From contig NW_004955425.1 in the NCBI RefSeq assembly GCF_000276665.1, forward strand, positions 22,844,119-22,908,118: a stretch of DNA of 64,000 bases, given 5' to 3'. The notes under the pieces were generated by a model that worked only from the letters and a program-made list of their open reading frames with translations, did not search any database and was not told where the DNA came from. Shown one piece after another: positions 10,785 to 23,300 of this stretch; the first letter of the stretch is position 1; every line of letters starts with the position of its first letter. The DNA comes from Chinchilla lanigera. Taxonomy: Eukaryota > Chordata > Mammalia > Rodentia > Chinchillidae. The translations under genes and the position numbers were made by a program.

Positions 10785-10890
10785 GGGGCTGGGGACTTAG
10801 CTCAGCGGCACAGCACCTGCCTGGCAAGCACAAGGTCATGAGTTCCATTCCTGGTACAAGAAAAAAAACAAAAAACAAACAAACAAAAAA
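10785..10890 (+). repeat. Young ID SINE, sense
   Basis: Starts ggggctggggacttagctca, includes cagcggcacagcacctgcct and ends in an A-rich tail with caaacaaac. TSD of about 12-14 bp: agtatccctgct on both sides. Confidence 0.92.
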
Positions 10891-11722
10891 AGTATCCCTG
10901 CTAAGTTTTAATTGTATCCTGAACATTATGAATTTTATGTTCTTAGTTGCTGGGTTTTATTTTATTTCTTTCAATTGAGTTGGGTTTTGTTTTGGTGCAC
11001 AGTTATATGGAATAATTTGATTTTTTTTCAAAACATGTGTCTGAGCTTTATTAAAGTAGATAAGGAAACACCTGTAGTCTGACTGAGTCCCACTATTAAG
11101 CTAATCCTTTTCTTAGAATTCTTACTTGATTATGTACTGATGAGACCTTTCATGTGACTGGTTGAAACAAAGAATTGTGTTATATTCCTCACCTTCTGTG
11201 ATCTTTGGGTGTTCTGCCTACTCCTTTCCATGGCTGTTTTCCTCCGGACTCAGATAATTTCTTTTCTTTCTTTTTTTTTCCTTTTTGGCCTCAGATAATC
11301 AATCATCTCACGTGCAGGTCAAGCCTCAGACTTGATGGTGCTTCTTTGCCGTGTACACTGCTGATTGGCTTTTCTCTCTCCTTTCATCTCTCTTACTATC
11401 CTCCATCTCTCCTTCCTTCCCTCTATGTGAGGGGGTCCCCCCTCCTGGTTATGCCCTGTAGGCACTTTAATCTCTGTCTTCTCAGCACAGTAAGACTTCT
11501 GAGATGTGCTTGGTTTGTGCTACTTGCACTGCTGAGCTAGAAACTACTTCCAGGTACTAATCTCGGCTAAGTGTAGGGCTTACTTTGATTTTTTTCCTCC
11601 TTTCTCAGATGTCCAGCCCTGTGCTGCCTGTTGTCCAGCATATGAAACACATTATTTTTATGTATGCATGTCTGTTTATTAGGGTATCTTCTCTGGTATT
11701 ATTATTTTAAAATTATAGCTTT

Positions 11723-11876
11723 AGTTGGATTTGGTGGCACATGCCTGTAATCCCAGCACTCAGGAGGTTGAGGCAGGAGGATCACCGTGAGTTGAAGGCC
11801 AGCATGGGCTAGATAAGCAAGTTCAAGGCCCATCTGCACTGCGTAGTGAGACTTGGTTTCAAATAAACAAACAATA
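11723..11876 (+). repeat. B1-like SINE, sense, with TSD
   Basis: Contains ggcacatgcctgtaatccca and ttgaggcaggaggatcacc and ends in an A-rich tail. A perfect 15-bp TSD, aaaattatagcttta, lies at 11708-11722 and 11876-11890. Confidence 0.9.
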
Positions 11877-12619
11877 AAATTATAGCTTTATATGAAAATC
11901 TAATCTAATTATTTTTCAGTTCCTAAAATATATGTGGACTATTCATACGGTATGTATGGGATGTCACTGATCAAGTGAAAACACTAGTCTCAATTTTCCC
12001 TATGTTCCATATGGAAATTTCAATTTATAATTTAAGATGATCCCCAAAATTCTCTTCTTTTCCAACTTCTAAGTCGTTTTATCTCACAGTGCATTGGAAT
12101 TAGAATATCATGAGTGAACTATTATTAGCAATTGTATAGTCAATGCCTAAGTATTTTTAGTTTAGAAAAAAACGAGCCATTTTCTATTGAAAAGATGACT
12201 TACATACGTATATTGCTAATAGAGTAAATAAAATAACTGTGACCTGAGAATGAGGGTAGAAATTTTTAAGTTGAGTAATAAAAGATCAGTTGGGTCACAC
12301 TTTAATTATGTAATACATTACTGTGATTAAAAGACATGGCTGAGGTGAAGTAGACTCTTAGCTATTATTATAATATATCTCTAATAAAATCTGGATAAGT
12401 AGATTATTAGTTTCTGACTAAGTATGTAGTCTTGTATTTACATACTTAAAATGTAGAAAAGCAAATGTGAAATGTGTTGTATAATTTCTAGAATGCATAT
12501 TTCTATTTATAAAGTGAATTATTTTTCTTTCATCTTTATTAGCATACTTTATATTATCAAATTCTAAATATATGTACTTTAAACACACTTTTAATGAAGA
12601 TATTGTGTTTTTATGTCTT

Positions 12620-12693
12620 TTTTTTGTACTGGGAATCAAACTCATGATCTTGGGGTTGCTAGGCAGGCCCTGTGCCGCTGAGCTATATCCCAG
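12620..12693 (-). repeat. ID SINE, antisense, moderately old
   Basis: T run, then gtactgggaatcaaactcat, a 'gctaggcaggccctgtgccg' stretch and ctgagctatatccc. Flanks atattgtgtttttat and atattatgttttta are likely TSD copies. Confidence 0.8.
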
Positions 12694-12981
12694 CTGATAT
12701 TATGTTTTTAAACTGCAGTTCACTGTTCTGTTACAGTGAGTACATTATATAGTAGTTCAGATAGCTGTAGTTTGCTACCAAATTGAATAGTCATAATAAG
12801 CTTAATATAAGTAACCTGAGTAAATACCAGATAGAAAGATAAAAACACTCCTACCCCTGCCAGTTTATAAAGTAGATTAATTTAATATTGAACTTAAATA
12901 GCTTGATAAACCATAGTTCCTTTCATAATATACCAGTTAATGGGAAATATCTGTGTAGTATTTATAGTTTTATTTTTGATT

Positions 12982-13045
12982 AAGTTAGTAGATCTTTATC
13001 AAACACTATTTGTAAGTTAGTAGATCTTTATCAAACACTATTTGT
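12982..13045. repeat. Exact 32-bp tandem duplication
   Basis: The unit from aagttagtagatctttatca to ctatttgt occurs twice without a mismatch (12982-13013 and 13014-13045). The second copy runs into gtttgata, forming a 10-bp-arm hairpin at 13029-13053. Confidence 0.95.
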
Positions 13046-13289
13046 GTTTGATAACCAGTATAATTCTCAGTTATTTTGAACGTATTCTGTCTTTGATGTC
13101 ACTACCATGCCATCTGAGCTTCTAGCTTTACGTGTGTTAGTTTTATGGCCTCTCATATAAGAAAGTCCAAATGTCTGAAAAAAAAATCAATGTTTGACTT
13201 AGGTGAAGCTGGTCTTGGCGTTACCGGGAAGAGCCTCTGTGATGAAGACTGCTAAAATGTGAAAATGCTTTCTGAGCCAGAGTGTTAGT

Positions 13290-13480
13290 GCTTGTGTAGA
13301 GGAACTTATTTTATCCCAGTAAAATATCCCAGTGAGACTGGTTTTGTTATTACCTGTATTTACATGTGAGGAAAGGTGATAGAGAGTTCAGAAGACCTGG
13401 TGAAGGTCACTCAGCAAGTGAGTAACCTCAGGACTCTGCAGCGGTGGCCTGACCCAGAGCCATCTTCGGCCGCTCACCTT
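13290..13480 (+). repeat. MIR SINE
   Basis: The order ttacctgtatttacatgtga, then gaggaaaggtgatagagag, then gaaggtcactcagcaagtga and a final gactctgcagcgg follows the MIR core and 3' region. Confidence 0.65.
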
Positions 13481-16059
13481 TCAACTCCACCCTCCCTGCT
13501 TGGTGCTCCCCCCGACTCCTTCAACACCTGTACCCACTTTCCCATCGGTGGGACCTGCTACTGTGTTGGTGTACACTTTTTATGTTTTAAGTATTGGTAG
13601 AAGTGGCCAAGTTTTGAAAACTGATGATCAATTCACTAGTTCCTCTGAACTTTTCTAGCCGCCTTTTAAACAGAAAATTCTGTACTAGTTATTGTTCATT
13701 CAGAGCTATTTTTACTGTTCAAGTAGTTACCAGTAATAGGACTTCATTTTTCCCCCTTTTCAATCAGATTTATTTTGATTTTTTTTTTTGGTTCTTTAAA
13801 TATTTTTTGAAGGAGGCTTAACCCTGTAATATTGTGGGAAAACTGACATAAGCTTCTCTTAAAATTTGTGATCAGAGAATTGATTGATACTTTCTTGCTA
13901 TTAGGTGCAGAATTTCATTTTTACAAGTGCATGTTGCCTTGGAGACACAGGTGAGCTGTAGTACGTCATCTGCTATTAGATGTCAGATGATACCAAATGT
14001 GACCTAGTAAGCAATCAGTGGTTATAGTACAAAAATAATCAAAGGTTTAGTCAATAACTCATGAAGTTTGATGTACTAGTATTGATAAACTAATTAAACA
14101 GATCTGCCTGTATTCTTCCAGACCACTGGGACTCTGCTATGATTAGCTTTACAGCAAAGAGTGTTGTAACATTGAATGAAAGTAACTGATCAGAGAGCAG
14201 TGTAGTCACGGAGCTTTAACTACTCCCATTTCTGGTCACAGAATGGTATCAGGGAGAGAAGGCTTTCTCTGCACACCTGCAGCCAGTCAGTGCATAGGCC
14301 TCTTGGCGTCAATATTGATTGATTCTTATGACAGAAGTAGAACAAATTTAGTGTTTTGCAACCTTCTGTGATTTAATATTGTTATGCTTTTTGCCATAAG
14401 AATCACAGAAATCCTTCTCCAATAGTGAGTAATTATAGCACTGCCTGCTAGCTCAGCTGTGGTTCTGAATGTTTTGGTGTTTCCATTATAAACTCCTAAA
14501 TGTATTCTGGAGCATGTAATACAGTTTTAAAACTGGCTGTACAGTTACTTGATAAGTAAAGGTGTTGCTGAGAAATAAATGGCAAGATTGGGGCAAGGTG
14601 GTCTCTTATTCTTTAAAAGTTTCCAGAGAATTATACAGTAAGATGTGAATATAATTAGTAAAGAGAAAGATCTTAAGTGATTATTAAAATCAAACAAAAA
14701 ACTCAAACAAGCTAGACTTTGGTGGCAATTTTCCCAATTCCTGTGGTTTACATGAAGTATGTTGGTGACCTTCTAGACATTGTCATTCAACAGTGTATAA
14801 CCACTGGTGAGAGGTTAGATCCTAGATGTAGTAATCTGATTGGAAAGTCTTTAATATTTTTTTCAGTCTACCATTGGGCTGAGGTGTGATCCAGCTGATT
14901 ATAGAGCTCTTACTATATGCAGGCAATGTAATAGGAATGGTACATGTTATAAGTAACCACATATTTATTACCAAGGTGGATTTGAGAAATTTCATAAGAT
15001 AGATACTGATTTGATATCTCAGAACTGCTTTGAATGAGCTGACCAGCAAATGCAAATGGCTTTCTACAATTGTGTTCTTAGGCACTTCAAAATCTAGTTG
15101 AAGAGAAAGTCATATATCCTCAAATAAGAGAAATGATCCTAAGAATTTTAAAAATTTATATTTCTACTTAAATGTAATTAAGAACATTGAGTATAGTTTC
15201 AAACATTTGGTTTCCTTCTTATAAACTACATAATTTAATTTTGGAAACTTTTTTGGTAAGGTCATTTGTGATCATTTAAAGGAACACATTTTCATACATC
15301 TGTTTATTTTTGGATTATGCAAATTCTGGAGTTTGAGAGCACTGATTTGAACACAAGACAGTTTACAGAGGCTGACTGAATTTAGATGGAAGGAACATTG
15401 CTAGTAGAAATGAAGATGAGTGGAATGGGCAGTGCACTGCTTGTTGGGTTTTTAGTAGTACTTCAGTGATAGGCTTCTCAAATGAGAGGATGTGCAGTTG
15501 AGGCTATTAGATAATTTCTTAAAAATTCCAAAGCTATTGGTTTGACTTCGTTTGTTGACTTGGGCTATAAGATTTATTAAGGAGTATGTGACTTAAAGGA
15601 TTATTTTATAAACTGATATATGATGGGGTAAAATGTAAAAATTCTCCTGCATTGGAAGGTAAGAGCTGATATCTTCAGAAAATTTTGCAAATTGAGGTGA
15701 AAAATAAAAGGCAACCCAGGCAAATTTTTCTTTCATACTCTATATTTTCTAATTTTAATATAGTACTGGCCAGAATGACAAAGGTACTTTAAGGAAAACC
15801 AAAAAGATATAAGCACTTCTTTGCATTAAAGAAGATTAGCAAGATATGAAAGCTTAAATACAACTTGAGATCCTGAATCAGGAAAAAAATACTGTAAAGA
15901 TAAGATATTGGTAGATTTAAATATGGATTTATTAGATAATAGAATTGTATTGCTGCTAAATTTTCAGAATTTGATAATTGTAGTGCTAGCAATTGAAAAG
16001 TATAGGGAAGGCTATTTGGGGGCCTTCAGTAGGCTAATCTTGGAACTTTTCTGTAGGTT

Positions 16060-16440
16060 ATGTTGAGGATGGTGAAACACAGGTCATCGGAGGTAAGACA
16101 GCAACTTTATTACTTATATAACGAGGCCCGCCTGTGTTTTGAGGCAGTTTCCCTGAGCATAGATTGCTGATCCTATGGTGGATTTTTGGGCGAGTGGACT
16201 TCAGGTCTTCGGTGGGTCAGAATTGTCTGTAGATGCATGGTTGGTTGGGGAGGCTACCATGCACTCAGAGGTGTGTGCTGAAGTGAGTTTGTCTCTAGCC
16301 AGCTTTCACAGGCTAGAGGGCAGGCACAGGGTGGCTGACTTAAAAAAGCTTTTTCATCTAGGTGAGCTTTTGTTAATCTCTTGAACAGGTTTAAAGCACT
16401 TATGCTGCTTATGTGTTGCCAAGGGTACAGAAAAAGCTGC
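16060..16440 (-). mobile_element. LTR candidate, antisense
   Basis: On the minus strand a TATA-like box (gttatataagtaata) directly precedes a polyadenylation signal within aataaagttgctgtcttacc, followed by a short U5-like sequence. The composition is richer in GC than its neighbours. The family is unknown and the U3 limit is not defined. Confidence 0.45.
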
Positions 16441-16734
16441 TGTTTTCCTAGGAATATGAGAACTTAAAAAACATTATCAGTTCAAAAGTTTTTTAAATGA
16501 ATGAGTTTAAAATGGTATTAAAGTCAGAGAAAATACTGTTACTTTGTGTTGGAGGACATCCGGAAAGATGAGATTCACCCTTGAAGTGAAAATATCTTCA
16601 TTGTTTTATCAGATCATCAAATTCATTAATATTCCTTATAAAAAGTAAGTAAGTTAGAAAAGTATTAAGAGTGAAAGTTACTGGTTAATATAACCCAGAG
16701 ATAGTCCCTCTTACCATTTTACTACAGAGATGCC

Positions 16735-16885
16735 TCAGCTTTTATGCTTACTGGATTTGAATCTTGGCTCTTTCATTTCACAGATATGATCTTGTTCAAG
16801 TTACTTAACCTCGCTGTGCTTCTGCTTCCTCATCCATAAAACAGCAATAACAGTACTTGCTGTTATTACCCTATTATGTCCACTC
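16735..16885 (-). repeat. MIR SINE, antisense
   Basis: The + strand reads ggatttgaatcttggctctt, gttcaagttacttaacctcg and cttcctcatccataaaacag, the classic reverse complement of the MIR core. Confidence 0.75.
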
Positions 16886-17451
16886 CAAGGAAGTTGTGTT
16901 CTATTTTAAAGTTTCTGGGGTTGGGATTTAACAACTGTTGCTAGGGTTTTTGTTGTTCTTTCTTTTGTGGGCCACAAATAATGGTACATCTTATAACTTG
17001 TAGTGTATCTTAGACTGGATAGCATATGTATCTATCCTTTTTTTTAAAATACAGACATGAGATCGTGCAATACATACTATCTTACACTTTATAATTTTTT
17101 TAATGAAGACAGTTTAAATACAGATTTACTTTATTCTTTATGGTAGCTGCATAATATGTTATATGGATATTTTCTAATTTATCTTACTGTTCATATATTA
17201 ATTGGCATTTAATTATTTTTGCTCTTATGGAAAGTTTTGGTAAGTGGAGTTTACGGTGAAAGGGGTACTTTATGGGGATAACCTCAATGGAGTTTGAGAC
17301 AAAAAGTACAAGTTATCCTTTGGGGCTTGTTTCTGTTTAAGTAGAAAGGAAGTTTGGGATAGATTATAAAATACATTCAGTACTGGCTCAAGGACTTTAG
17401 ATTTTGCTTCTCAGATTTCATGGTACTATTGAACACTGAAGACTAATTAGA

Positions 17452-17595
17452 GCCAGGTGGCACACACCTGTAATCTCAGCACTTGGGAGGCTGAGGCAGG
17501 AGGATCATCACAAGTTCAAGATCAGCCTGGGCTACAAAGTGAGCACAAGGCCAGACTGAACTGCATAGCGAGACCCTCAGAAAGACACACAAAGG
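17452..17595 (+). repeat. B1-like SINE, sense
   Basis: Starts gccaggtggcacacacctgt, with cttgggaggctgaggcagga and a right module ctacaaagtgagcacaaggc. Short possible TSD (ctaatt). Confidence 0.88.
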
Positions 17596-18587
17596 CTAAT
17601 TGGAAATTCCTTCCCTCCTCTCTTTTAATTAGTTTCACCTATAACCATGTGCATATAATATAGATGATTGGATTATTATTAACTTAAAGTATTTAGCATG
17701 TTTTTAAATAATCATTTAATAATAATTGTATTTAGCATGTTTATTAATAATTTTGAAGACATAGAACCTATGCTCATTAAGTTTTTACTTCTGTTTATGA
17801 CATAAATAGTGGAAAAATAGGTTGGAAATAAAATTAAAGTCTGCAGTTATCTTTATAAAGTATCATTGAAAGTTTGAACCTCAGGTGCTGAAAATTTCTG
17901 TAGATGAAGGTACACTTTTGCCTTTCACTTAGGAGAAATTAAAAAAGCAATCCCGCAAGAGTAGTTACTCAACAATTCAGTGAACAGTGCATTTGGAAAA
18001 GGTGTGTAGTTTTAATCAATCAAGAGTCTGTTGCTTCAGTGGAAACACTTGATCTGGAACAAGGTCTTAACTAGTTTGTTTGGCTCTGACCTCATTTGTG
18101 GTTTAGAGTGCCACACTGAAGGAAATACTGAGAAAATAAGAAATTAGGATGAATTTAAGAAGAGGGAGGGAACTGCTGTGCTATGTCAAGAGAAACTGGG
18201 TGAGAACAGCACTAGAATGGCTGTTTAACAGTCATGCAAAAAGAAAAATGAGTAATTGGGGTGTAAAAGAAGAAAGACCATTACGATTTTTTTAAAGCAG
18301 TCTAGATTTGTTAGTATAGCACTATTTTTCCTTTCCTGCACCAATTCCAATTATTTCCCATTTCATGTGTTCTTTGAATATTCCATAAGCTTTTAGGCAT
18401 GTGCTGTGCTGATGTCTGAGGAAAGTTACCAGGCAGTGGTCTTGGAGGATGTTTGAGATATGCACTATGAACAGCACTAAGAAGGAAGCAACCCATACAT
18501 TTTAACTCAAATTCAAAGTTTTGTTTTTTCTGTTCATAATTTTGTTTTCAAACTCGGTGATTAAATTGCTCTTAGAATCTATTTTCA

Positions 18588-18690
18588 GGGGCTGGGGATT
18601 TAGCTCAGCGGCAAAAGCGCCTGCCTGACTAGCGCAAGGCCATGAGTTCGGTTCCCGGTACCGGAGAAAAACCAAAAAAAAAAAAAAAAA
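18588..18690 (+). repeat. Young ID SINE, sense
   Basis: Starts ggggctggggatttagctca, carries the extra-A form cagcggcaaaagcgcc and ends in a long A tail. A perfect 15-bp TSD agaatctattttcag flanks it. Confidence 0.93.
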
Positions 18691-19227
18691 AGAATCTATT
18701 TTCAGAAGACATGTCCAGTCTTGGAAATTTTATTACATTAAATTGATGTTATTGTCACATGTTCTCACTGAGCTGAAGGTACCATGCAGTGTGTTAACTG
18801 TGGTTGTTGTTGTGAAAAGACCTATGGCTCGAGCACCTGTAAGAGATGAGGACACATAAGATCCCCCTCACAGTTACTGGACAGGGCCTCCAGTGTTTTC
18901 TCTTACTTGTATCTTTGATTTTGAAATATTTCTGCAAACCAGTTAATATTTTAAAACTGTTTTATGAGTTTTACTCAAGGATGTAAAAAAAAATTCCTTT
19001 GAAAGGAAGAGACACTTAGGGTGTTGCTGTGATGGATTGGATTATTGACGCTTACTTTGTAAGTTTTTTCTGTTGCCGTTCATTATCTCACAATATATTA
19101 TTTTTATTTGAAAATCTAAGCTATGTCCAGGTTCAGGTATTTACTTGAGGAAAATTGATGGATTTTGGTATAGAAAGTACTGAGTTTTCGCTCTGGCTAG
19201 GAGTAAATTTGTTTTTTTCCTAAACAG

Positions 19228-19323
19228 ATCAAGAAGTTGGTGTATGTTTACCTGGTCCGCTATGCAGAGGAACAGCAGGACCTGGCTCTCCTATCCATAA
19301 GCACTTTTCAGCGAGCCCTGAAG
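19228..19323 (+). CDS. AP3B1: AP3B1 coding exon (probably exon 4), adaptin trunk
   Basis: This 96-bp exon gives 32 codons, [18 protein letters not shown] through STFQRALK, which look identical to human beta-3A at about residues 94-125. The motif KKLVYVYL followed by a conserved acidic stretch is typical of beta-type adaptins, where the related beta1/2 chains have a KKLVYLYL-like helix. The acceptor is a T-rich tract ending taaacag at 19227 and the donor is gtaaat at 19324. Both ends are phase 0. The next intron is only 570 bp, so this exon and the next form a close pair after a 17-kb intron. Confidence 0.96.
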
Positions 19324-19893
19324 GTAAATCATGGAGTAAGCAGGCAAATAGCTGCACAGTTTCTGCACAGTTGAAGGTGTGTCATTTAAAGAAGTGGAGC
19401 AATAATCCGCTAAATAGCCCAGTAGTGTCTTGAAAGTTAAAAGGCCTCCCATAGTGCCTATTCAGTACCCTTCAAAAATAATTTATACAACCAAGTGGAA
19501 CCTTACCAAGTAAGTTGCAGTTCCTGTTTCTTTATGTCCAGTAAAATTATTAATCTTACACTAAAGAACTGTATTGTTATACTAGCTAGTTGCTGAAGAT
19601 GTGTAGAGAAGACATAAGACATTTTAAAGGTAACCTTTATGATGTATAGCATTTTATTATGAAACACTAAAACCCTAGCCCACTTAGTAATAAACTATCA
19701 ACTAGAATTTTGACCATTAATTTTCTTAAAACATTAAGAAATAAATGCTTACTTTTCTCCTTATCCATTTCCATATGTTGTTTATTCATTTTAAATTGAG
19801 AAGCTTTCTTATACTATCGTTGTGTTATACCCAGTAAGTCTTTGCAACATTATAAACTTGCACTTTTGATGAATACTTTTGCACTGTTTTTAG
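19324..19893 (+). other. AP3B1 intron, 570 bp
   Basis: Short AT-rich intron between two trunk exons, with a phase-0 junction. I recognise no repeat in it. Confidence 0.85.
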
Positions 19894-20054
19894 GACCCAA
19901 ACCAATTAATCCGTGCAAGTGCTTTGAGAGTTCTCTCAAGCATTAGAGTGCCAATAATTGTGCCTATCATGATGCTTGCTATTAAGGAGGCTTCCACTGA
20001 CTTATCACCATATGTCAGGAAGAATGCGGCCCATGCAATACAGAAACTGTACAG
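19894..20054 (+). CDS. AP3B1: AP3B1 coding exon (probably exon 5), adaptin trunk
   Basis: This 161-bp exon codes [20 protein letters not shown] through the conserved segment [11 protein letters not shown] and ends two bases into a serine codon (phase 2). It covers about residues 126-179 of human beta-3A. The sequence has STDLSP where I recall SADLSP in human. The D-x-N-x-x-I-R-A-x-A-L-R pattern is the signature HEAT/ARM helix pair of adaptin large chains. The acceptor is tttttag at 19893 and the donor is gtaggt at 20055. An open reading frame on the opposite strand here (19890-20099) is only a shadow of this exon. Confidence 0.96.
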
Positions 20055-21789
20055 GTAGGTGCAGTTAATGCCAAAGATCTGTGTGATGTTACAGACCATA
20101 GTAGAGGCCTATTTTATTAGCTCTTCTGACTAACCCATCCTTATGCTGAGTAAACTTAGTGACTGTTTTTTCTCCTACAAACACTCTTTATATATCTTTT
20201 TCTTTGGTTATTCTAGAGGCTCCCTCAAGTTTTTATTTGTAAGCCTGTTAGGGCCTATGATGACTTACAGATTTCTGTAACTCTAATCAGAACTTGAATT
20301 TGCATTTGTAGTCTGTCTGATATATACATGAGGGCCGTTTAAGAGAATTGAGGTTTACGCCTTTTATTGTAGAGTAAGATCTTAAGTGTGTTATCCTTAC
20401 AACTTACATACCTTGCTTTTTCTTTATCTTTGCTCCTGCTACTCCTTTCTTGAAGTCTGATTATTTTCCAGGGCTGTTTTTTAAAATACTTTTTTAAACA
20501 GTGATTTTTAAATATGGTACCATCCTATATTTTAATGACCTTTTAACAAATATCATACAGTGTCTTGATATCTGTGGAAAACATTGTCTAAATAAAATTA
20601 TCTACCACAGTTTAGTATTACTTTCTGATTCCTTTGATTTTACAAGCTTCTTTGAGATCATTTGTGTTTTTGCTGTGATGTTCAGTGTTGTGCTATGCAT
20701 TAGATGTGTAAAATCAGATGAAAAGGGTACTTACTTATGAATAACATCACAAAGTAGAATAAGGAAGTCAACTCTATGCCAAAGAATTAAAGACACTGTA
20801 ACTGAATAAATAACACATGCTATATATGTATTTACAAAGACTCATTGATACTGTCTTGATAGGTCAAGGACCATTATGTTATAATTGTACCAGAAAATAG
20901 AGATGTACATAAAATGGAAAGAGAGGACTTTGAAAAAGGGAATTTGAGCTATAGTTTGAAAGAACTAAAAAGGTTTAAAAGTTTGAATGTTCAGGTAATC
21001 ACAGTGGTTAATAATAAACTTGTATAATGTTTCTGAGAAGTTCAAACTTATATTCTCAGGTTAACTTCAGGTAAAAGTGCACCTGTCATTAGGCTTCAGT
21101 TTAGCTTTCAGCCTCACCATGTCCTTCTCCCTGCATTGATCTTACACTCTTAGTAGGGCAGCACCACCTGTTATTTTCCTGTATCAAATGTTTTAACCCT
21201 TTACTGCCTCTTATTTTTTGTTGGTTTTATATGGCAGGTTTTATAATGCATGTCTTCGTTAGTGAACTAGTGTGTTACAGAATTCTTATTTGCAAATTCT
21301 CTATTTTTTTTGGTAATTATGTATTTATTGTCAAAAATATTTGCTGTCTTATCCCATTTGAAAAAGAAATTTGTAGTTTATCTACTTGCAATTTCTTTTT
21401 TGAATTTTTCCAACTTTTTAAAAGAGTGAACTTGTTTTTTAAATACTTTCTTGGGGGCCAGGGATTTAGCTCAGTGGCACAGCGCCTGCCTGGCAAGCGC
21501 AAGGTTGTGAGTTCTATACATGATACCGGGAAAAGAAAAAACCAAAAAAAAAAAGCTTTCTTAATGGCATTTGGTTTAGTTCATATGTGCAATTTTAGGG
21601 CAAAAGATTAGGACATGTTTCTGAGAAAAATCATCCCATTTTACTTAAAATTTGGTTTTCTTCCTATCTTGAAATCATTCTTTTTCACCCTCCCTTTTAA
21701 AACTTTTCAGCATTGGTAAAATTATGAGCATTTTTTAAAGCTAGAGGTAAAGGGAAACAATTAATGTGACTTTTCTTTTTATATTTTAG
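20055..21789 (+). other. AP3B1 intron, 1.7 kb, phase 2
   Basis: AT-rich intron containing one ID SINE at 21453-21554. The part 20060-21450 shows nothing I can identify. Open frames such as 20501-20740 and 21231-21611 arise from low stop density and from reading through the SINE. Confidence 0.85.
21453..21554 (+). repeat. Young ID SINE, sense
   Basis: Starts gggggccagggatttagctc, contains cagtggcacagcgcctgcct and ends in an A tail. Short TSD-like words (ctttctt) on both sides. Confidence 0.88.
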
Positions 21790-21856
21790 TCTTGATCCAG
21801 AGCAGAAGGAAATGTTAATTGAAGTAATTGAAAAACTTCTGAAAGATAAAAGCACA
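21790..21856 (+). CDS. AP3B1: AP3B1 coding exon (probably exon 6), adaptin trunk
   Basis: This 67-bp exon completes the split serine codon and adds 22 codons, LDPEQKEMLIEVIEKLLKDK then ST, equal to human beta-3A at about residues 180-201. The length (1+66) restores phase 0 after the phase-2 intron, which confirms the join. The acceptor is tattttag at 21789 and the donor is gtaagt at 21857. It is too short to stand out as an open frame and was found by protein match and splice sites. Confidence 0.95.
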
Positions 21857-22579
21857 GTAAGTAATATCTTTGTGTCATTAAAGTACAGTAAAATTGTGCT
21901 TTATTTACATATCATTTGCTAGTTATAGATGATATTATTTTCATTGATTTGAAAATGCTGTAAATATTAATGGAACTCATGCCTATTTTTAAAATATTTA
22001 AAGAATAAAACTTGCCATCTCATGAGAAGGGACTACATTTAGAATTTTGGTTTGTTACATATTTCCTCATCAGACTTTGATGAAGAGGAAAATGGGAGGA
22101 AAATCTTTCCATTTAATCTGTGGCTAAATTGTTGACTGCTTTTAAAAGTTTTCATTTCAAGCAATGATTTGTTAGGATTTTTAAGGGCTGAGTCACGTTG
22201 GAACAAATAATTCTTTAAGAAATATTGAAAAATTAGAGGGGTGTGTTCTTTGAAAATGTTCTAAAAACTATGAAATCATTTTTATCAGTATGGGTTTGTT
22301 TTATTGGCTCCTCAGAATTACCTTTCTGATTAAAAAGAGTAATCCTTTGGGGATGTATTCCCTCCTCCTCTTTTTTCCACACCTATTTTTTTGTGTGTAG
22401 TGAATGAGAGCAAGATCTAAGAACAAACCTGACTGATGGGGTGTACAAACAGGCCCTGGCAAGTTTGGTGGAGCTTCTGGCCCCACCTTGTGACTCAAAA
22501 CTACTGAGGAAAAGGCTTCCAGCTCAGGTTAGGGTGCTGTCACCAGGGAGTATATGATACCTGTGTGCAGCAGCCGTGG

Positions 22580-23300
22580 AAGGTGGTAATATAGAAATTA
22601 CTGGCTCTGTCCAACTACTGTGTTATGGTTTAATATATGGTCTAACGTGGAGAATATTCAGTGTTAAACTGGGAGGAATGTGTATGTGTATTTTGCTTTT
22701 TTTGGATAGAGTGTTCCACAGATGTTTCAGGTCTAATTGTTTTATAGAATTTTCAAATCTACTATTTCTGTGCTGATGTTACTTTATTCTAATGAATCCA
22801 TTACTGAAAGTGGGATATTGAAATCTCTGTTCAGTTCTGCCAGCGCTTGCTTCACATACTATGTAGGAGCTCTGATATTGCATATATATTTATAACTTTT
22901 TCTTATTATAAAATGTTTTTATCTCTAGTAACGCTTGTTTTAAAGTTTCTTTTGTCTGACATAAGCACAGCCATTCTAGCTTTCTCATGCTTGCTGTTTA
23001 CATTACATATATTCAACATGTTTGTAATTTTTAATTTATTGTATGCCTCCTGCAGACAGTGTGTTGTTACCTCTTGTCTTTTAATATAGTCTAACAGAAT
23101 GCCTTTTGACCGGATTGTCTGATCCATCCACTTTCATTACTAGATATTTGGACTTTTAGCTGCCATTTTTCTTGTTTTTCTGTCTTGTGTATTTTGTTTC
23201 TTATTCTTCGTTTACTACTTTGGCATTAAGTGAATATTTTAGCGATCATTTAAAGTCCTTTAATAATTTTATGTCTTTGATAGTACTGTATTTTTTTATT
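22580..23300 (-). mobile_element. Ancient L1 relic, antisense (5' part of ORF2 region)
   Basis: Antisense L1-like text around the endonuclease-coding part: gatattgaaatctctgttca, gcatatatatttataacttt, gttttaaagtttcttttgtc and a 'cattctagctttctcatgct' segment. Highly diverged, with uncertain limits. Confidence 0.45.

Larger units (their letters stand above)
1891..19227 (+). other. AP3B1 intron, 17.3 kb
   Basis: Repeats itemised separately cover much of 1.97-11.9 kb. Stretches in which I see nothing nameable are 2075-2460, 4310-5170, 5545-5940, 6215-7070, 9350-9780, 9985-10110, 10905-11720, 11895-12620, 12695-13280, 13480-16050 and 16890-17450. The block 17600-19227 contains only one ID element. 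The 13.5-16.0 kb block is a long repeat-poor stretch without visible coding potential. Confidence 0.7.

Noticed and set aside
19890..20099. 69-codon antisense frame
   Set aside because: It is the mirror of a conserved AP3B1 exon.
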